Assembly (NCBI GenBank): GCA_025384855.1
Contig: JALAHT010000003.1
Location: forward strand, 124,001-188,000
Length of the DNA stretch: 64,000 nucleotides
Reading direction: 5' to 3'
Source of the DNA: Luteirhabdus salina
Lineage (GTDB): Bacteria > Bacteroidota > Bacteroidia > Flavobacteriales > Flavobacteriaceae
Positions 45,849 through 54,382 of the stretch are shown here, one piece after another. Within the stretch, counting starts at the first letter, position 1; each line of letters begins with the position of its first letter. A program made the translations under genes and the position numbers. Under the pieces are notes generated by a model. It searched no databases and was not told the origin of the DNA. It saw only the letters and a program-made list of their open reading frames with translations.

Positions 45849-45870
45849 CTTAACATTTGCTGTTAAACTT
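45849..45870. promoter_or_regulatory. Palindromic site TTAACA-N5-TGTTAA, copy 2
   Basis: TTAACA (45850-45855) and TGTTAA (45861-45866) with loop TTTGC lie just after the E1 stop and about 80 bases before the DUF1328 gene. The 22-base segment matches the copy at 3341-3362 at 20 positions; the two differences are in the loop. Confidence 0.45.
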
Positions 45871-45943
45871 AAGATAAACATTCTGTAGCGGTCTCGCTTC
45901 TTACGTACCTTAGTGATATACTAATCATTAAAACCCACTAATT

Positions 45944-46105
45944 ATGGTACGTTGGATCATTATTTTTCTAGTAATTGCAATAATTGCAGCAATCTTTGGA
46001 TTTGGAGGCATCGCAGATGGTGCTACTGATATTGCAATGATTATTTTCTGGATTTTCTTAGTACTTTTAGTACTATCTTTATTATCAAGACTTTTCAGAA
46101 GGTAA
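45944..46105 (+). CDS. DUF1328-family small membrane protein (YtjA-like)
   Basis: A 53-residue ORF starts [20 protein letters not shown], continues [18 protein letters not shown] and ends SLLSRLFRR. Two transmembrane helices separated by GGIADGATD and a basic C-terminus match the DUF1328 pattern. Expression of relatives is often stress-linked, but no function is proven. It is followed by a lipocalin-like lipoprotein and an OmpA-type protein, so an envelope-stress unit is possible. Confidence 0.85.
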   Translation: MVRWIIIFLVIAIIAAIFGFGGIADGATDIAMIIFWIFLVLLVLSLLSRLFRR

Positions 46106-46138
46106 TTAATACTAACGAAACAAAATTAATCACAACTT

Positions 46139-46621
46139 ATGAAGAAATTAATTGCACTAACCGTTTTGGTGGCCACACTTTTCTCCTGTGGTACACCAAA
46201 AGCGGTTCAAGAATCAAGAAAGGTAATCAAAGGCTACTGGCAACTCAGTTCTATTACATATAGTGAGAGTGGCACCTTTAATGTCAACATTTTCAACGAT
46301 ACATCAGCCGAATGTATGGAAGGAAGTAGCTGGCGATTTATTCCAAACAATAATACGGGTAACTACACCATTGAAGATCCTAACTGTCCTACAGGCGAAC
46401 GAAATTTCATTTTTACTATTCAGGAAATCGATCCCACAAGTGGATTATATGATTTTCTTTTGAAACCTGTAAATGCTGAAGGAGATTCCGAAAATAATGT
46501 TGGATTTCGTGTTCAGTTGGCGCAACTGAGCGAAAACAGTATGCGCTGGGAACAAACCGTGTCGTTAGAAGGAAGTCCTTTTACAATCAATATGAATTTT
46601 TCTAAAATGAATGAACAATGA
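46139..46621 (+). CDS. Lipocalin-like lipoprotein
   Basis: This 160-residue protein has a lipobox (VATLFSC, Cys at residue 17). The mature domain has the lipocalin-like start 'VIKGYWQLSSITY' and later 'SSWRFIPNNNTGNYTI' and 'RWEQTVSL', typical of small Bacteroidetes lipocalin-like proteins. A ligand is not known. Its stop overlaps the ATG of the OmpA-like gene by 4 bases. Confidence 0.82.
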   Translation: MKKLIALTVLVATLFSCGTPKAVQESRKVIKGYWQLSSITYSESGTFNVNIFNDTSAECMEGSSWRFIPNNNTGNYTIEDPNCPTGERNFIFTIQEIDPTSGLYDFLLKPVNAEGDSENNVGFRVQLAQLSENSMRWEQTVSLEGSPFTINMNFSKMNEQ

Positions 46622-47328
46622 GAACACTCCTTAAAAAAATATCGATAGTAAGTTTATCTATGCTTTTGATTGTTGCTTTTACGAATTGTGAAGCGACTCG
46701 AAATGCCAACAATAAACAAAAAGGTGCCGTTATCGGTGCCGCTGGTGGTGCGATTTTAGGTGCTATCATCGGGAACAACGTTGGTAAAGGCGGTAATGGT
46801 GAACTTGGAGCTGTTATTGGCGGTGTAGTAGGTGGTACAGCTGGTGTTATCATTGGGAATAAAATGGATAAGCAGGCACAACAAATCGAACAGGAGATTC
46901 CTGGAGCTCAAGTAGAGCGTGTAGATGATGGTATTGTCGTAACTTTCGACGAAACCAGCGGTGTTTATTTCGATACCAATAAATATAATATTAATGCTGC
47001 TTCACAGGAGACGTTGAATAAATTGGCCAATGTACTTCAGGAATATCCTAAAACCGACGTATTAGTTGTTGGACACACGGATAGTACTGGGTCAGAAGAA
47101 TACAACATGACGCTTTCCAAGCAACGTGCGCAATCTGTTACGAATTATTTTACACAAAATAGAGGACTGGCACCAGGACGTTTTACGACCAACTGGTTTG
47201 GTGAAACAACTCCTGTAGCTGATAATAGTACTGCAGAAGGACGCGCTAAAAACCGTCGCGTAAATGTAGCCATCGTTCCTAATGAAGAGATGGTAGAAGA
47301 AGCCGAACAAGAAGCAGCCGGTAATTAA
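46618..47328 (+). CDS. OmpA-family lipoprotein with glycine zipper
   Basis: This 236-residue protein has a signal peptide with lipobox-like FTNC (Cys at residue 24). A glycine-zipper segment (about residues 36-80: GAVIGAAGGAILGAIIGN and GAVIGGVVGGTAGVIIGN) may embed in the outer membrane. The C-terminal OmpA domain (about 115-225) has the peptidoglycan-binding motif VVGHTDSTGSEEYNMTLSKQ and ends GRAKNRRVNVAI. It links outer membrane and peptidoglycan. It is translationally coupled to the lipocalin-like gene and ends at a terminator. Confidence 0.92.
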   Translation: MRTLLKKISIVSLSMLLIVAFTNCEATRNANNKQKGAVIGAAGGAILGAIIGNNVGKGGNGELGAVIGGVVGGTAGVIIGNKMDKQAQQIEQEIPGAQVERVDDGIVVTFDETSGVYFDTNKYNINAASQETLNKLANVLQEYPKTDVLVVGHTDSTGSEEYNMTLSKQRAQSVTNYFTQNRGLAPGRFTTNWFGETTPVADNSTAEGRAKNRRVNVAIVPNEEMVEEAEQEAAGN

Positions 47329-47354
47329 TCGACATAGAAATAATTATGTCAAAG

Positions 47355-47383
47355 CCCATTCCAATATGTGAATGGGTTTTTTT
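47355..47383 (+). terminator. Intrinsic terminator after the OmpA-like gene
   Basis: CCCATTC (47355-47361) pairs with GAATGGG (47370-47376), followed by seven T. It separates the envelope genes from the polyketide cluster and rules out the cluster's first gene starting at 47372. Confidence 0.88.
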
Positions 47384-47413
47384 ATGCAAAGAAATTCAGC
47401 GATATTGAAGCAA

Positions 47414-48538
47414 ATGACAGCAGCACATTATTCGGTACTGATTATTGGTGGAGGGATTGCCGGCAGTACGGCGGCACTTTACTTAGCTACGCTTGGAGTG
47501 AAGGTGTTGGTGATAGAAAAACAGCAATACCCAAATCATAAGGTGTGTGGCGAATATGTTTCAAAGGAAGTAATGCCTTTCCTTTCAGATTTGGGAATCG
47601 AACCGTCAAAGCGTAATGCAGTGGCGATCGATAGTTTTCTTATGACAAACACGAATGGAAAAACCTTAAAAGCTCGTTTGCCACAGGGAGGATTTGGGAT
47701 CAGTCGATATGCCTTCGATGAATGGTTATATGAGGAAGCCAGTGCCGCAAGTGCTGAATATATTTTTGAAACCGTCACTTCCTGCACTTTTCAAACTTCT
47801 TATTTTGAGGTGAAAACGCAGGAGAATTCCACGTACCATGCCGATTATGTTTTAGGAGCTTTCGGAAAACGCTCCAACTTAGATCAATCGCTAAACAGAC
47901 CGTTCATGAAGCAAAAATCGCCGTGGCTAGGTGTCAAAATGCATTATGAATGTTCCTTTCAAACCAACCAAGTGGCATTACATCATTTTGAGGGTGGTTA
48001 CTGCGGACTTTCGAAAACTGAATCGGGTGCGGTTAATCTTTGTTACTTGGCCTCGTATGATACCTTTAAACGTTTTGGAGACATTGCAGCATTTCAGCAA
48101 AGTATATTGAGGCAAAATCCTTTTTTGGACGATTTTCTAAAAGAAGCGGAACCTTTATTTGAAGCACCCATCACGATCGGACAGATTTCTTTTGAAGAGA
48201 AAGAGCCCGTGGTTGATGGTATCTTGATGATTGGCGATAGCGCTGGCCTTATCCATCCGCTATGTGGAAATGGTATGGCAATGGCTATTCATGCCGCTAA
48301 AATCGCTGTTGAAATAGTGTATGAAGCCAGCACAGACCAAATGTCTAGGGAAGCAGTGGAAGCCCAATACCAATCGCGTTGGACTGAAACCTTTCACAGC
48401 CGTTTAAAGATGGGACGCCGACTTCAAAATGCGCTGTTGAATGAAACGGTTCAAAAAGGAATCTTCACCTTTGGGAATCTATTTCCCCGAGCTGTTCCGT
48501 ACATCATTTCAAAAACCCACGGAAAACCTATCGCCTGA
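47414..48538 (+). CDS. FAD-dependent oxidoreductase (geranylgeranyl-reductase/UbiH-like), first gene of the type III PKS cluster
   Basis: Starting at the ATG at 47414 gives 374 residues beginning just before the FAD site 'YSVLIIGGGIAGSTAALYLA' with 'VLVIEK'. The second FAD motif is 'LMIGDSAGLIHPLCGNGMAMAIHAAKI'. In the cluster it is expected to hydroxylate or oxidise the aromatic product, as flavoprotein hydroxylases do in phenolic-lipid pathways. An earlier ATG at 47384 would begin within the terminator's T-tract. The stop and the next ATG share a base (TGATG). Confidence 0.85.
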   Translation: MTAAHYSVLIIGGGIAGSTAALYLATLGVKVLVIEKQQYPNHKVCGEYVSKEVMPFLSDLGIEPSKRNAVAIDSFLMTNTNGKTLKARLPQGGFGISRYAFDEWLYEEASAASAEYIFETVTSCTFQTSYFEVKTQENSTYHADYVLGAFGKRSNLDQSLNRPFMKQKSPWLGVKMHYECSFQTNQVALHHFEGGYCGLSKTESGAVNLCYLASYDTFKRFGDIAAFQQSILRQNPFLDDFLKEAEPLFEAPITIGQISFEEKEPVVDGILMIGDSAGLIHPLCGNGMAMAIHAAKIAVEIVYEASTDQMSREAVEAQYQSRWTETFHSRLKMGRRLQNALLNETVQKGIFTFGNLFPRAVPYIISKTHGKPIA

Positions 48539-49263
48539 TGCCTAAATTTTCTGCCACATCGCGTTCTACCGAATCAGAAATCATGGATTCTTTTTCACTC
48601 CAAGGAAAGGAAATGGAGCACTTGCTTACCGATCTTAAAACGGTCAACACGCTATTGGGTGGAACCGCTATCACACTTTCTGGACTTTCAAAGCTATTGA
48701 AGCATCATGATAAAAAGCGCCTCATAACCATCATAGACTTTGGCTGCGGCGATGGCGAAATGCTTCGGCAATGTGCAAAATTCGGTCAGCGAAAGGGCTA
48801 TACCTTCAACTTAATTGGAATTGATGCCAATCCTCACATACTTGAAGAGGCAAAAATTAGAAGTGAAGCATACGATAACATCAAGTTTCAGAAAAAAGAC
48901 GTATTTTCAAAGAAAAAAGAATTGCCCGAATGCGATATTGCTTTGTGTACGCTGTTTTTGCACCACTTCGCGAAGGATGATATTCAACAGTTATTGGAAA
49001 AGATTGCAAACATCACTAAAACCGGCATCATCATTAACGATTTACAGCGTAGCCCCATAGCTTTTCAATTGTTTAAGCTATTTGGAAAATCGTTGCTGCG
49101 GACAAAAATTGCACGTCACGACGGCTTGGTTTCCATCGCGAGAGGATTCACTAAAAAGGAACTGTTGACTATGATAAATATAATACCGCATACCGATGTT
49201 CAAATTCATTGGAAATGGGCCTTTCGGTTTCAAGTTATTATAAAAACGCAAACATCGCTATGA
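48538..49263 (+). CDS. Class I SAM-dependent methyltransferase of the PKS cluster
   Basis: The 241-residue protein has the SAM-binding motif I 'IIDFGCGDGEMLRQC', an acidic ribose-binding end 'LIGIDANPHILEEAK' and motif IV region 'DIALCTLFLHHF'. A helical N-terminus (residues 1-55) likely covers the active site. It probably methylates the aromatic ring or a hydroxyl of the type III PKS product. It overlaps the PKS start by 4 bases. Confidence 0.86.
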   Translation: MPKFSATSRSTESEIMDSFSLQGKEMEHLLTDLKTVNTLLGGTAITLSGLSKLLKHHDKKRLITIIDFGCGDGEMLRQCAKFGQRKGYTFNLIGIDANPHILEEAKIRSEAYDNIKFQKKDVFSKKKELPECDIALCTLFLHHFAKDDIQQLLEKIANITKTGIIINDLQRSPIAFQLFKLFGKSLLRTKIARHDGLVSIARGFTKKELLTMINIIPHTDVQIHWKWAFRFQVIIKTQTSL

Positions 49264-50309
49264 CAAAAATCGTTACGGTATCCAAACAACTGCCCAAGTA
49301 CTCACGAAATACCGAGGAAATCATTCCCATGGTTTCCACCTGGATGCACGAACAACCAGAACGTTTTCAGCGTAAAGTGATTAAAATCTTTGAAAACGCT
49401 AGTGTCGACAGACGATACTCAATCATGAGCCCTGAGGAAGTGTTTACCAATTCATCCTTTGCCGAACGAAATGAAATTTACAGACGCGAAGTCATTCAAT
49501 TAGGAAAACAAGTGCTAGAAAAGGCATTACAGCAGGCCAATTGGAAAGCCATTGATATCGATTTTATCATCACTGTGAGTTGCACCGGTATTATGATTCC
49601 TTCCGTCGATGCGTATTTAATCAATGAGCTGGAGATGCGTCAGGACGTTATTCGGCTACCTGTTACCGAAATGGGCTGTGCCGCTGGAATATCTGGAATG
49701 CTGTACACACATAATTTCTTGAAGGCGAATCCGGGCAAAAGAGCTGCTGTTATCGCGTTGGAATCGCCAACAGCAACGTTTCAGCTAAATGATTATTCTA
49801 TGACGAATATCGTCAGTGCCGCCATTTTTGGCGATGGAGCGGCCTGTGTATTGCTTTCTTCGGAAGAAGATAGGGAAGGACCTGAAATTCTGGATGGCGA
49901 AATGTATCACTTTTACGATGCCACAACCATGATGGGCTTTGACTTGGTTGATACTGGCTTACAGATGATGTTGGACAAAGCGGTGCCTGAAACTATTTCA
50001 GGGCATTTTCCGAAAATAGTGTATCCTTTTTTAGAGAAGAATAATAAGAATATTGAAGAATTGACACATTTGATTTTTCATCCCGGCGGAAGAAAAATTG
50101 TGGATACGGTGGAAGAACTCTTTGGAAGTATGGGAAAGAATATCGACGATACCAAAGAAGTCCTCCGATTGTATGGAAATATGAGTAGCGTTACGGTATT
50201 GTATGTCTTGGAGCGGTTTCTTCAAAAGAAAACAAAAAAGGGCGAGTTGGGATTGATGCTTAGCTTCGGGCCCGGATTTTCTGCACAACGACTTTTACTT
50301 GAATTTTAA
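49260..50309 (+). CDS. Type III polyketide synthase (chalcone/alkylresorcylic acid synthase-like)
   Basis: The ATG at 49260 gives 349 residues and a 4-base overlap with the methyltransferase. The catalytic triad is visible: Cys140 in TEMGCAAGISG, His in LIFHPGGRKIVD and Asn in YGNMSSVTVLYVL. The N-terminal SCTGIMIPSVDAYL is also typical. These homodimers extend an acyl starter with malonyl-CoA and cyclise it, giving resorcinols, resorcylic acids or pyrones. Neighbouring ACP, ketosynthase and hotdog genes suggest a dedicated acyl-ACP starter. Product unknown. Confidence 0.94.
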   Translation: MTKIVTVSKQLPKYSRNTEEIIPMVSTWMHEQPERFQRKVIKIFENASVDRRYSIMSPEEVFTNSSFAERNEIYRREVIQLGKQVLEKALQQANWKAIDIDFIITVSCTGIMIPSVDAYLINELEMRQDVIRLPVTEMGCAAGISGMLYTHNFLKANPGKRAAVIALESPTATFQLNDYSMTNIVSAAIFGDGAACVLLSSEEDREGPEILDGEMYHFYDATTMMGFDLVDTGLQMMLDKAVPETISGHFPKIVYPFLEKNNKNIEELTHLIFHPGGRKIVDTVEELFGSMGKNIDDTKEVLRLYGNMSSVTVLYVLERFLQKKTKKGELGLMLSFGPGFSAQRLLLEF

Positions 50310-50317
50310 TTGAAAAA

Positions 50318-51088
50318 ATGAGACAAAACAATTCTTGGGCACTGATTTTAGGTGGGAGTAGCGGACTTGGACTAGCAACGGCCGAAAAGCTAGCATCTAG
50401 CGGATTCCATATTTGTATCGTCCATCGCGACCGAAAAGCTAACCTTCCCGATTTTGAAGCCAAGTGTGAAGCAATGCGAAAACATGATGTTTCGATCAAA
50501 ACATTTAACGCAAGTGCCTTAAAACCTGAAACCATAGATACCGTAATTCATGAATTGCCTGAAGGAAAAGTTTCAGTTTTGGTTCACAGCATTGCGAAGG
50601 GAAGCCTAAAAACGCTGACAGAAAATGATTCAACTGCTTTGTCCTTAGAGGATATCAACCTTACGCTTCACGCCATGGCCACTAGTTGGTACGAATGGGC
50701 GAAAGCGCTGAAGCAAGCCAATCGTTTTGCGGAGGATGTTAGGAATATCGCATTTACCAGTGAAGGGAATCAGAAGGTATGGCCGGGTTATGGCGCTGTT
50801 TCAGCAGCAAAGGTCACCTTGGAAGCCTTGATGCGTCAAATGGCAGTAGAATGGGCATCTCAAGGAATACGAACGAATTGCATTCAAGCAGGAACAGCGG
50901 AAACGCCCTCTTTCAAAATGATACCGGGGAGCGAGCAACTGGCTGAAGCGGCTGCAAAGCGAAACCCCTTCAACCGATTAACGACTCCCGAAGATGTTGC
51001 CAATGCCGTTTGGTTGCTTTGTCAACCAGAAGCAAAATGGATAAACGGAACCATTCTAAAAGTAGATGGAGGTGAAAGCCTGCGATAA
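50318..51088 (+). CDS. SDR oxidoreductase with a FabI-like active site, PKS cluster
   Basis: The 256-residue protein has a classical SDR N-terminus (LILGGSSGLGLATA). Its catalytic pair is Tyr-x6-Lys (GYGAVSAAK), the spacing of enoyl-ACP reductase FabI, followed by 'GIRTNCIQAGTAETPSF', which aligns with the FabI substrate loop region. The second FabI tyrosine, ten residues earlier, is replaced (FTSEGN). It may be an enoyl reductase or a specialised ketoreductase. It lies 8 bases after the PKS and 2 bases before the dehydratase gene. Confidence 0.85.
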   Translation: MRQNNSWALILGGSSGLGLATAEKLASSGFHICIVHRDRKANLPDFEAKCEAMRKHDVSIKTFNASALKPETIDTVIHELPEGKVSVLVHSIAKGSLKTLTENDSTALSLEDINLTLHAMATSWYEWAKALKQANRFAEDVRNIAFTSEGNQKVWPGYGAVSAAKVTLEALMRQMAVEWASQGIRTNCIQAGTAETPSFKMIPGSEQLAEAAAKRNPFNRLTTPEDVANAVWLLCQPEAKWINGTILKVDGGESLR

Positions 51089-51090
51089 AA

Positions 51091-51543
51091 ATGAGTCAGT
51101 TTCAAAATATATTGGATACGTTACCCTATGGCCCGTCCTTTCTTTTTGTCGACGGACTCAATTCGGTTTCGGAGGAAGGGGTGGAAGGTTATTACTCTTT
51201 TCCGAAGCATGCTAAGTATTACGACGACCATTTCAAGGAATTTCCTGTAACACCAGGCGTTTTGCTGACCGAATGTATGGCACAAATTGGGTTGGTATGT
51301 TTAGGAATCCATTTATTGAAAGGTAATATTGAAAATATTCAGATCGGTTTATCGGAAAATGAAATTGAATTCTTAAAGCCAGTGTTCCCGGGAACCAAAG
51401 TTACTGTGCATTCAAAAAAGATATACTTCCGTTTTCAAAAGTTGAAATGCGCATGTAAAATGTACGATGAAGCGGGCACGCTTGTTTGTAAAGGAACCAT
51501 TAGCGGAATGATTGTAAACCAAGACGTCGATGAAAAGAAATAG
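51091..51543 (+). CDS. FabZ-like 3-hydroxyacyl-ACP dehydratase (hotdog fold), PKS cluster
   Basis: This 150-residue hotdog protein has 'LPYGPSFLFVDGL', the catalytic His in YYDDHFKEFPVTPGVLLTE and Glu in LLTECMAQIG, matching the FabZ His/Glu pair. It would dehydrate a 3-hydroxyacyl-ACP. Its end overlaps the start of the ketosynthase by 14 bases, which indicates coupled translation. Confidence 0.88.
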   Translation: MSQFQNILDTLPYGPSFLFVDGLNSVSEEGVEGYYSFPKHAKYYDDHFKEFPVTPGVLLTECMAQIGLVCLGIHLLKGNIENIQIGLSENEIEFLKPVFPGTKVTVHSKKIYFRFQKLKCACKMYDEAGTLVCKGTISGMIVNQDVDEKK

Positions 51544-52804
51544 GGTCGTTATTACGGGAATAGGCATTGTTTCTCCAAATGGTGTTGGCATCCCATTGTT
51601 TTTGGAAGCATTAAAAAATGGGGAATCTGGAATTCGCTTTTTTCCCGAGCTTGCCGAATTGAACTTTTCCTGCCAAGTGGGAGGGAAGCCAGTGCTTTCA
51701 GAAGGCTACCTTGAAAAATTCCTGAATGCGCTTGAGCAGCGTAAACTTAAGAGCGACGGAATTATTTATGGAATTTTGGCTGCCTTGGAAGCGATGGAGG
51801 ACGCTGACATTCCACTTCGGTCAAATGATGAGCCTCCTGATTGGAATATGGGCGTCGTCTTTGGAACGGGTTCCAGCGGAGCTGAAAAATTCCGAGAAGC
51901 TATTTATCAAGTCGATGATGGAAATGTTCGTCGTCTGGGAAGTACTACCGTTCCACAGATTATGGTTAGCGGAATCAGTGCCTATATCAGTGGGAAAATA
52001 GGGGCAGGAAATTGGGTTACCACTAACTCCTCGGCCTGTGCGACAGGTGCCGAATCTATCTTGATGGGGTATGAACATATTGCAAGTGGCAAAGCGACGA
52101 AGATGCTTTGCGGCAGTAGTGGCGATGTTGGCCCCTATATTTGGGGTGGTTTCGATGCGATGCGGGTGACGAACTGGAAATATAATGCTAGTCCAGAACA
52201 AGCTTCACGTCCGATGAGCGCATCCGCTAATGGCTTTATTCCTTCGGGAGGCGCTGGAGCTTTAGTATTAGAGACTTTAGAAAGTGCACAGCAGCGAAAC
52301 GCTACTATTTATGCAGAGGTATTGGGTGGAGCGGTCAATAACGGTGGGCAGCGTCAGGGTGGTAGTATGACGGCACCCAATAGTGAAGCTGTCCAACGCT
52401 GTATCAAGGCTGCACTTCAAAATGCTGAAATTGAACCTTCGGAAATCGATACGATTAACGGACATCTTACTGCAACAGCCATGGATGCTACAGAAATTTC
52501 CAATTGGTGTGAAGCATTAAATCGAAAGGGGAGTGATTTTCCCTACATCAATTCACTGAAAGGTATGATTGGTCATGGCTTAGCCGCCAGTGGGAGCATG
52601 GAAACTATTGCGACGATTCTTCAGCTACAGCATGATTTTATTTTTCCAAACATAAATTGTGAAGACGTACATCCTGATATCCTTCGGCAGGTATCCGAAG
52701 AAAAAATTCCCAAGCAACGCATAGACACTTCCGTTAAAACTGCTATAAAAGCGAGCTTTGGTTTTGGTGATGTAAACGCCTGTGTTATCTTTAGAAAAAA
52801 TTGA
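51530..52804 (+). CDS. Beta-ketoacyl-ACP synthase (FabF-like), PKS cluster
   Basis: The 424-residue protein has the thiolase-fold start 'RVVITGIGIVSPNGVG' and the nucleophile Cys in SSACATGAES. The two active-site His are in INGHLTATAMDATE and GMIGHGLAASG. The HLT replaces the usual HGT, a divergence seen in specialised-metabolite ketosynthases. It likely elongates the ACP-bound chain. The ACP gene follows immediately. Confidence 0.92.
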   Translation: MKRNRVVITGIGIVSPNGVGIPLFLEALKNGESGIRFFPELAELNFSCQVGGKPVLSEGYLEKFLNALEQRKLKSDGIIYGILAALEAMEDADIPLRSNDEPPDWNMGVVFGTGSSGAEKFREAIYQVDDGNVRRLGSTTVPQIMVSGISAYISGKIGAGNWVTTNSSACATGAESILMGYEHIASGKATKMLCGSSGDVGPYIWGGFDAMRVTNWKYNASPEQASRPMSASANGFIPSGGAGALVLETLESAQQRNATIYAEVLGGAVNNGGQRQGGSMTAPNSEAVQRCIKAALQNAEIEPSEIDTINGHLTATAMDATEISNWCEALNRKGSDFPYINSLKGMIGHGLAASGSMETIATILQLQHDFIFPNINCEDVHPDILRQVSEEKIPKQRIDTSVKTAIKASFGFGDVNACVIFRKN

Positions 52805-52809
52805 AACAC

Positions 52810-53067
52810 ATGACCAGCGAGCGTATATATGCCAAGCTTTTACCGATTTTAGAAACCTATCTTCCCGAGGATGTGGATGCAGATGAAATCGATATGGAGA
52901 AAGATCTTACCGCCGAACTGAATATCAACTCTGCTCATTTGGTGGATGTGGTGCTCGATGTTGAAGACGAATTCGATATTGAACTTAGCAACGACGATAT
53001 GGAAAGCCTGCGTACGGTAAACGATGCGATAACCATTATTCAAAACAAGCTCGCAGCTTCTGCGTAA
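52810..53067 (+). CDS. Acyl carrier protein of the PKS cluster
   Basis: The ATG at 52810 gives 85 residues; a TTG at 52801 overlaps the ketosynthase stop and is less likely. Acidic helices surround the attachment serine in LNINSAHLVDVVLDVEDEF (Ser41). The usual DSL becomes NSA, a divergent but workable phosphopantetheine site. No phosphopantetheinyl transferase or malonyl transferase lies in the cluster, so primary-metabolism enzymes must serve it. Confidence 0.88.
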   Translation: MTSERIYAKLLPILETYLPEDVDADEIDMEKDLTAELNINSAHLVDVVLDVEDEFDIELSNDDMESLRTVNDAITIIQNKLAASA

Positions 53068-53068
53068 C

Positions 53069-54289
53069 ATGTTTCAGTTAGAACTTCCCGATAGAAAACC
53101 GAAAACCCTTGCCGTTAAACTTTCGGCGCGCGCCGAAAAGATGGTTAAGAAAGGGCACCCCTGGATTTTTTCAAACAGTATTGAAAAACTTAATAAGGAA
53201 GGAATGCCGGGCGACATCGCTGTAATCTACGAGCGAAAGCGAAATGAAGTAATAGGAGTGGGGCTATACGATCCCGATTCGCCTATTACTATTAAAATGC
53301 TATATCATGGAAAAGGGAAGAAGATAGATGCCGACTTCTTTTTAGACCGTATCCAACGTGCAAAGGCAAAACGTTCCGAATTATTGGAAACCGATACCAA
53401 TGCCTATCGCTTATTATTTGGTGAAAATGATGGCTTTCCTGGGCTTATCGCTGATATTTATGTCGATGTAGCGGTGGTGAAATTATATTCGCAAGTGTGG
53501 CTTCCGTATATGGAGACTATTTTGAAGCAGCTTATCGATGTTTCGGAAGTAGAAACACTGGTGATTCGTTTAAGCAGGAAACTTCAGGAGGTACCGTTGT
53601 TTCCTATAAGCGACGGTCAAGTGGTATTTGGTGACCTTTCAGATGAAACCATTCAATTTCAGGAACACGGTGTGAACTTTTCAGCAAATCTTCTGAAAGG
53701 TCACAAAACAGGCTATTTTTTGGATCACCGCCATAATCGTCATAAGGTTGGTCAGCTAGCGGAAGGCAAAACGGTCTTGGATGTTTTTGCCTACGCAGGT
53801 GGATTTTCAGTGCACGCGTTGGCAAACGGAGCGTCTGAGGTAACCAGTGTGGATATAAGTCACCACGCCTTGGAAGTTGCCAAACAAAATGTCGCCCTAA
53901 ATGAAACATCAGGAGTACATAAAACGGTTGAGGGCGACGCCTTTCATGTATTGCAACAGTTTATTAGAGATGAAGTAACCTTTGATTTCGTCGTTATCGA
54001 TCCGCCTTCCTTCGCTAAAAGTCAGAAGGAAATAATGGTTGCCAAGAAAAAGTACGGTCAGTTAGCTGCATTGGGCTCTCGATTGGTGGCAGAAAAAGGA
54101 ATGTTGGTGCTGGCTTCCTGTTCTTCGCGGGTTACGGCAGAGCAATTTTTTGAAGTGAATGCCGAAAATCTTTCCAAGTCCGGTCGTTCCTTTGAACGTG
54201 TAGATGAAACGTTTCATGATAGCGACCACCCAATTTCTTTTCAAGAAGGCGCTTACTTGAAATGTGGGTATTATAAGTTTTTGGATTAA
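53069..54289 (+). CDS. Class I SAM-dependent rRNA methyltransferase, RlmI/PUA family
   Basis: The 406-residue protein has an N-terminal PUA-like domain (KKGHPWIFSNSIEKL), a central domain ('RLLFGENDGFPGLIADIY') and a Rossmann methyltransferase domain. The last shows 'TVLDVFAYAGGFSVHAL' (SAM) and 'FVVIDPPSFAKS' (catalytic region). E. coli RlmI methylates 23S rRNA C1962. It begins 1 base after the ACP stop and is probably on the same transcript. The product is a housekeeping enzyme and not obviously linked to the cluster. Confidence 0.93.
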   Translation: MFQLELPDRKPKTLAVKLSARAEKMVKKGHPWIFSNSIEKLNKEGMPGDIAVIYERKRNEVIGVGLYDPDSPITIKMLYHGKGKKIDADFFLDRIQRAKAKRSELLETDTNAYRLLFGENDGFPGLIADIYVDVAVVKLYSQVWLPYMETILKQLIDVSEVETLVIRLSRKLQEVPLFPISDGQVVFGDLSDETIQFQEHGVNFSANLLKGHKTGYFLDHRHNRHKVGQLAEGKTVLDVFAYAGGFSVHALANGASEVTSVDISHHALEVAKQNVALNETSGVHKTVEGDAFHVLQQFIRDEVTFDFVVIDPPSFAKSQKEIMVAKKKYGQLAALGSRLVAEKGMLVLASCSSRVTAEQFFEVNAENLSKSGRSFERVDETFHDSDHPISFQEGAYLKCGYYKFLD

Positions 54290-54382
54290 AAGTGTTACCT
54301 CCTTGTTAAATAAGGCGTTAAAGAGTTTTAAACAGCTTTATTATTTGCGTTTTTCAAAATAAATTAAAAGAAAAACAAAAGC

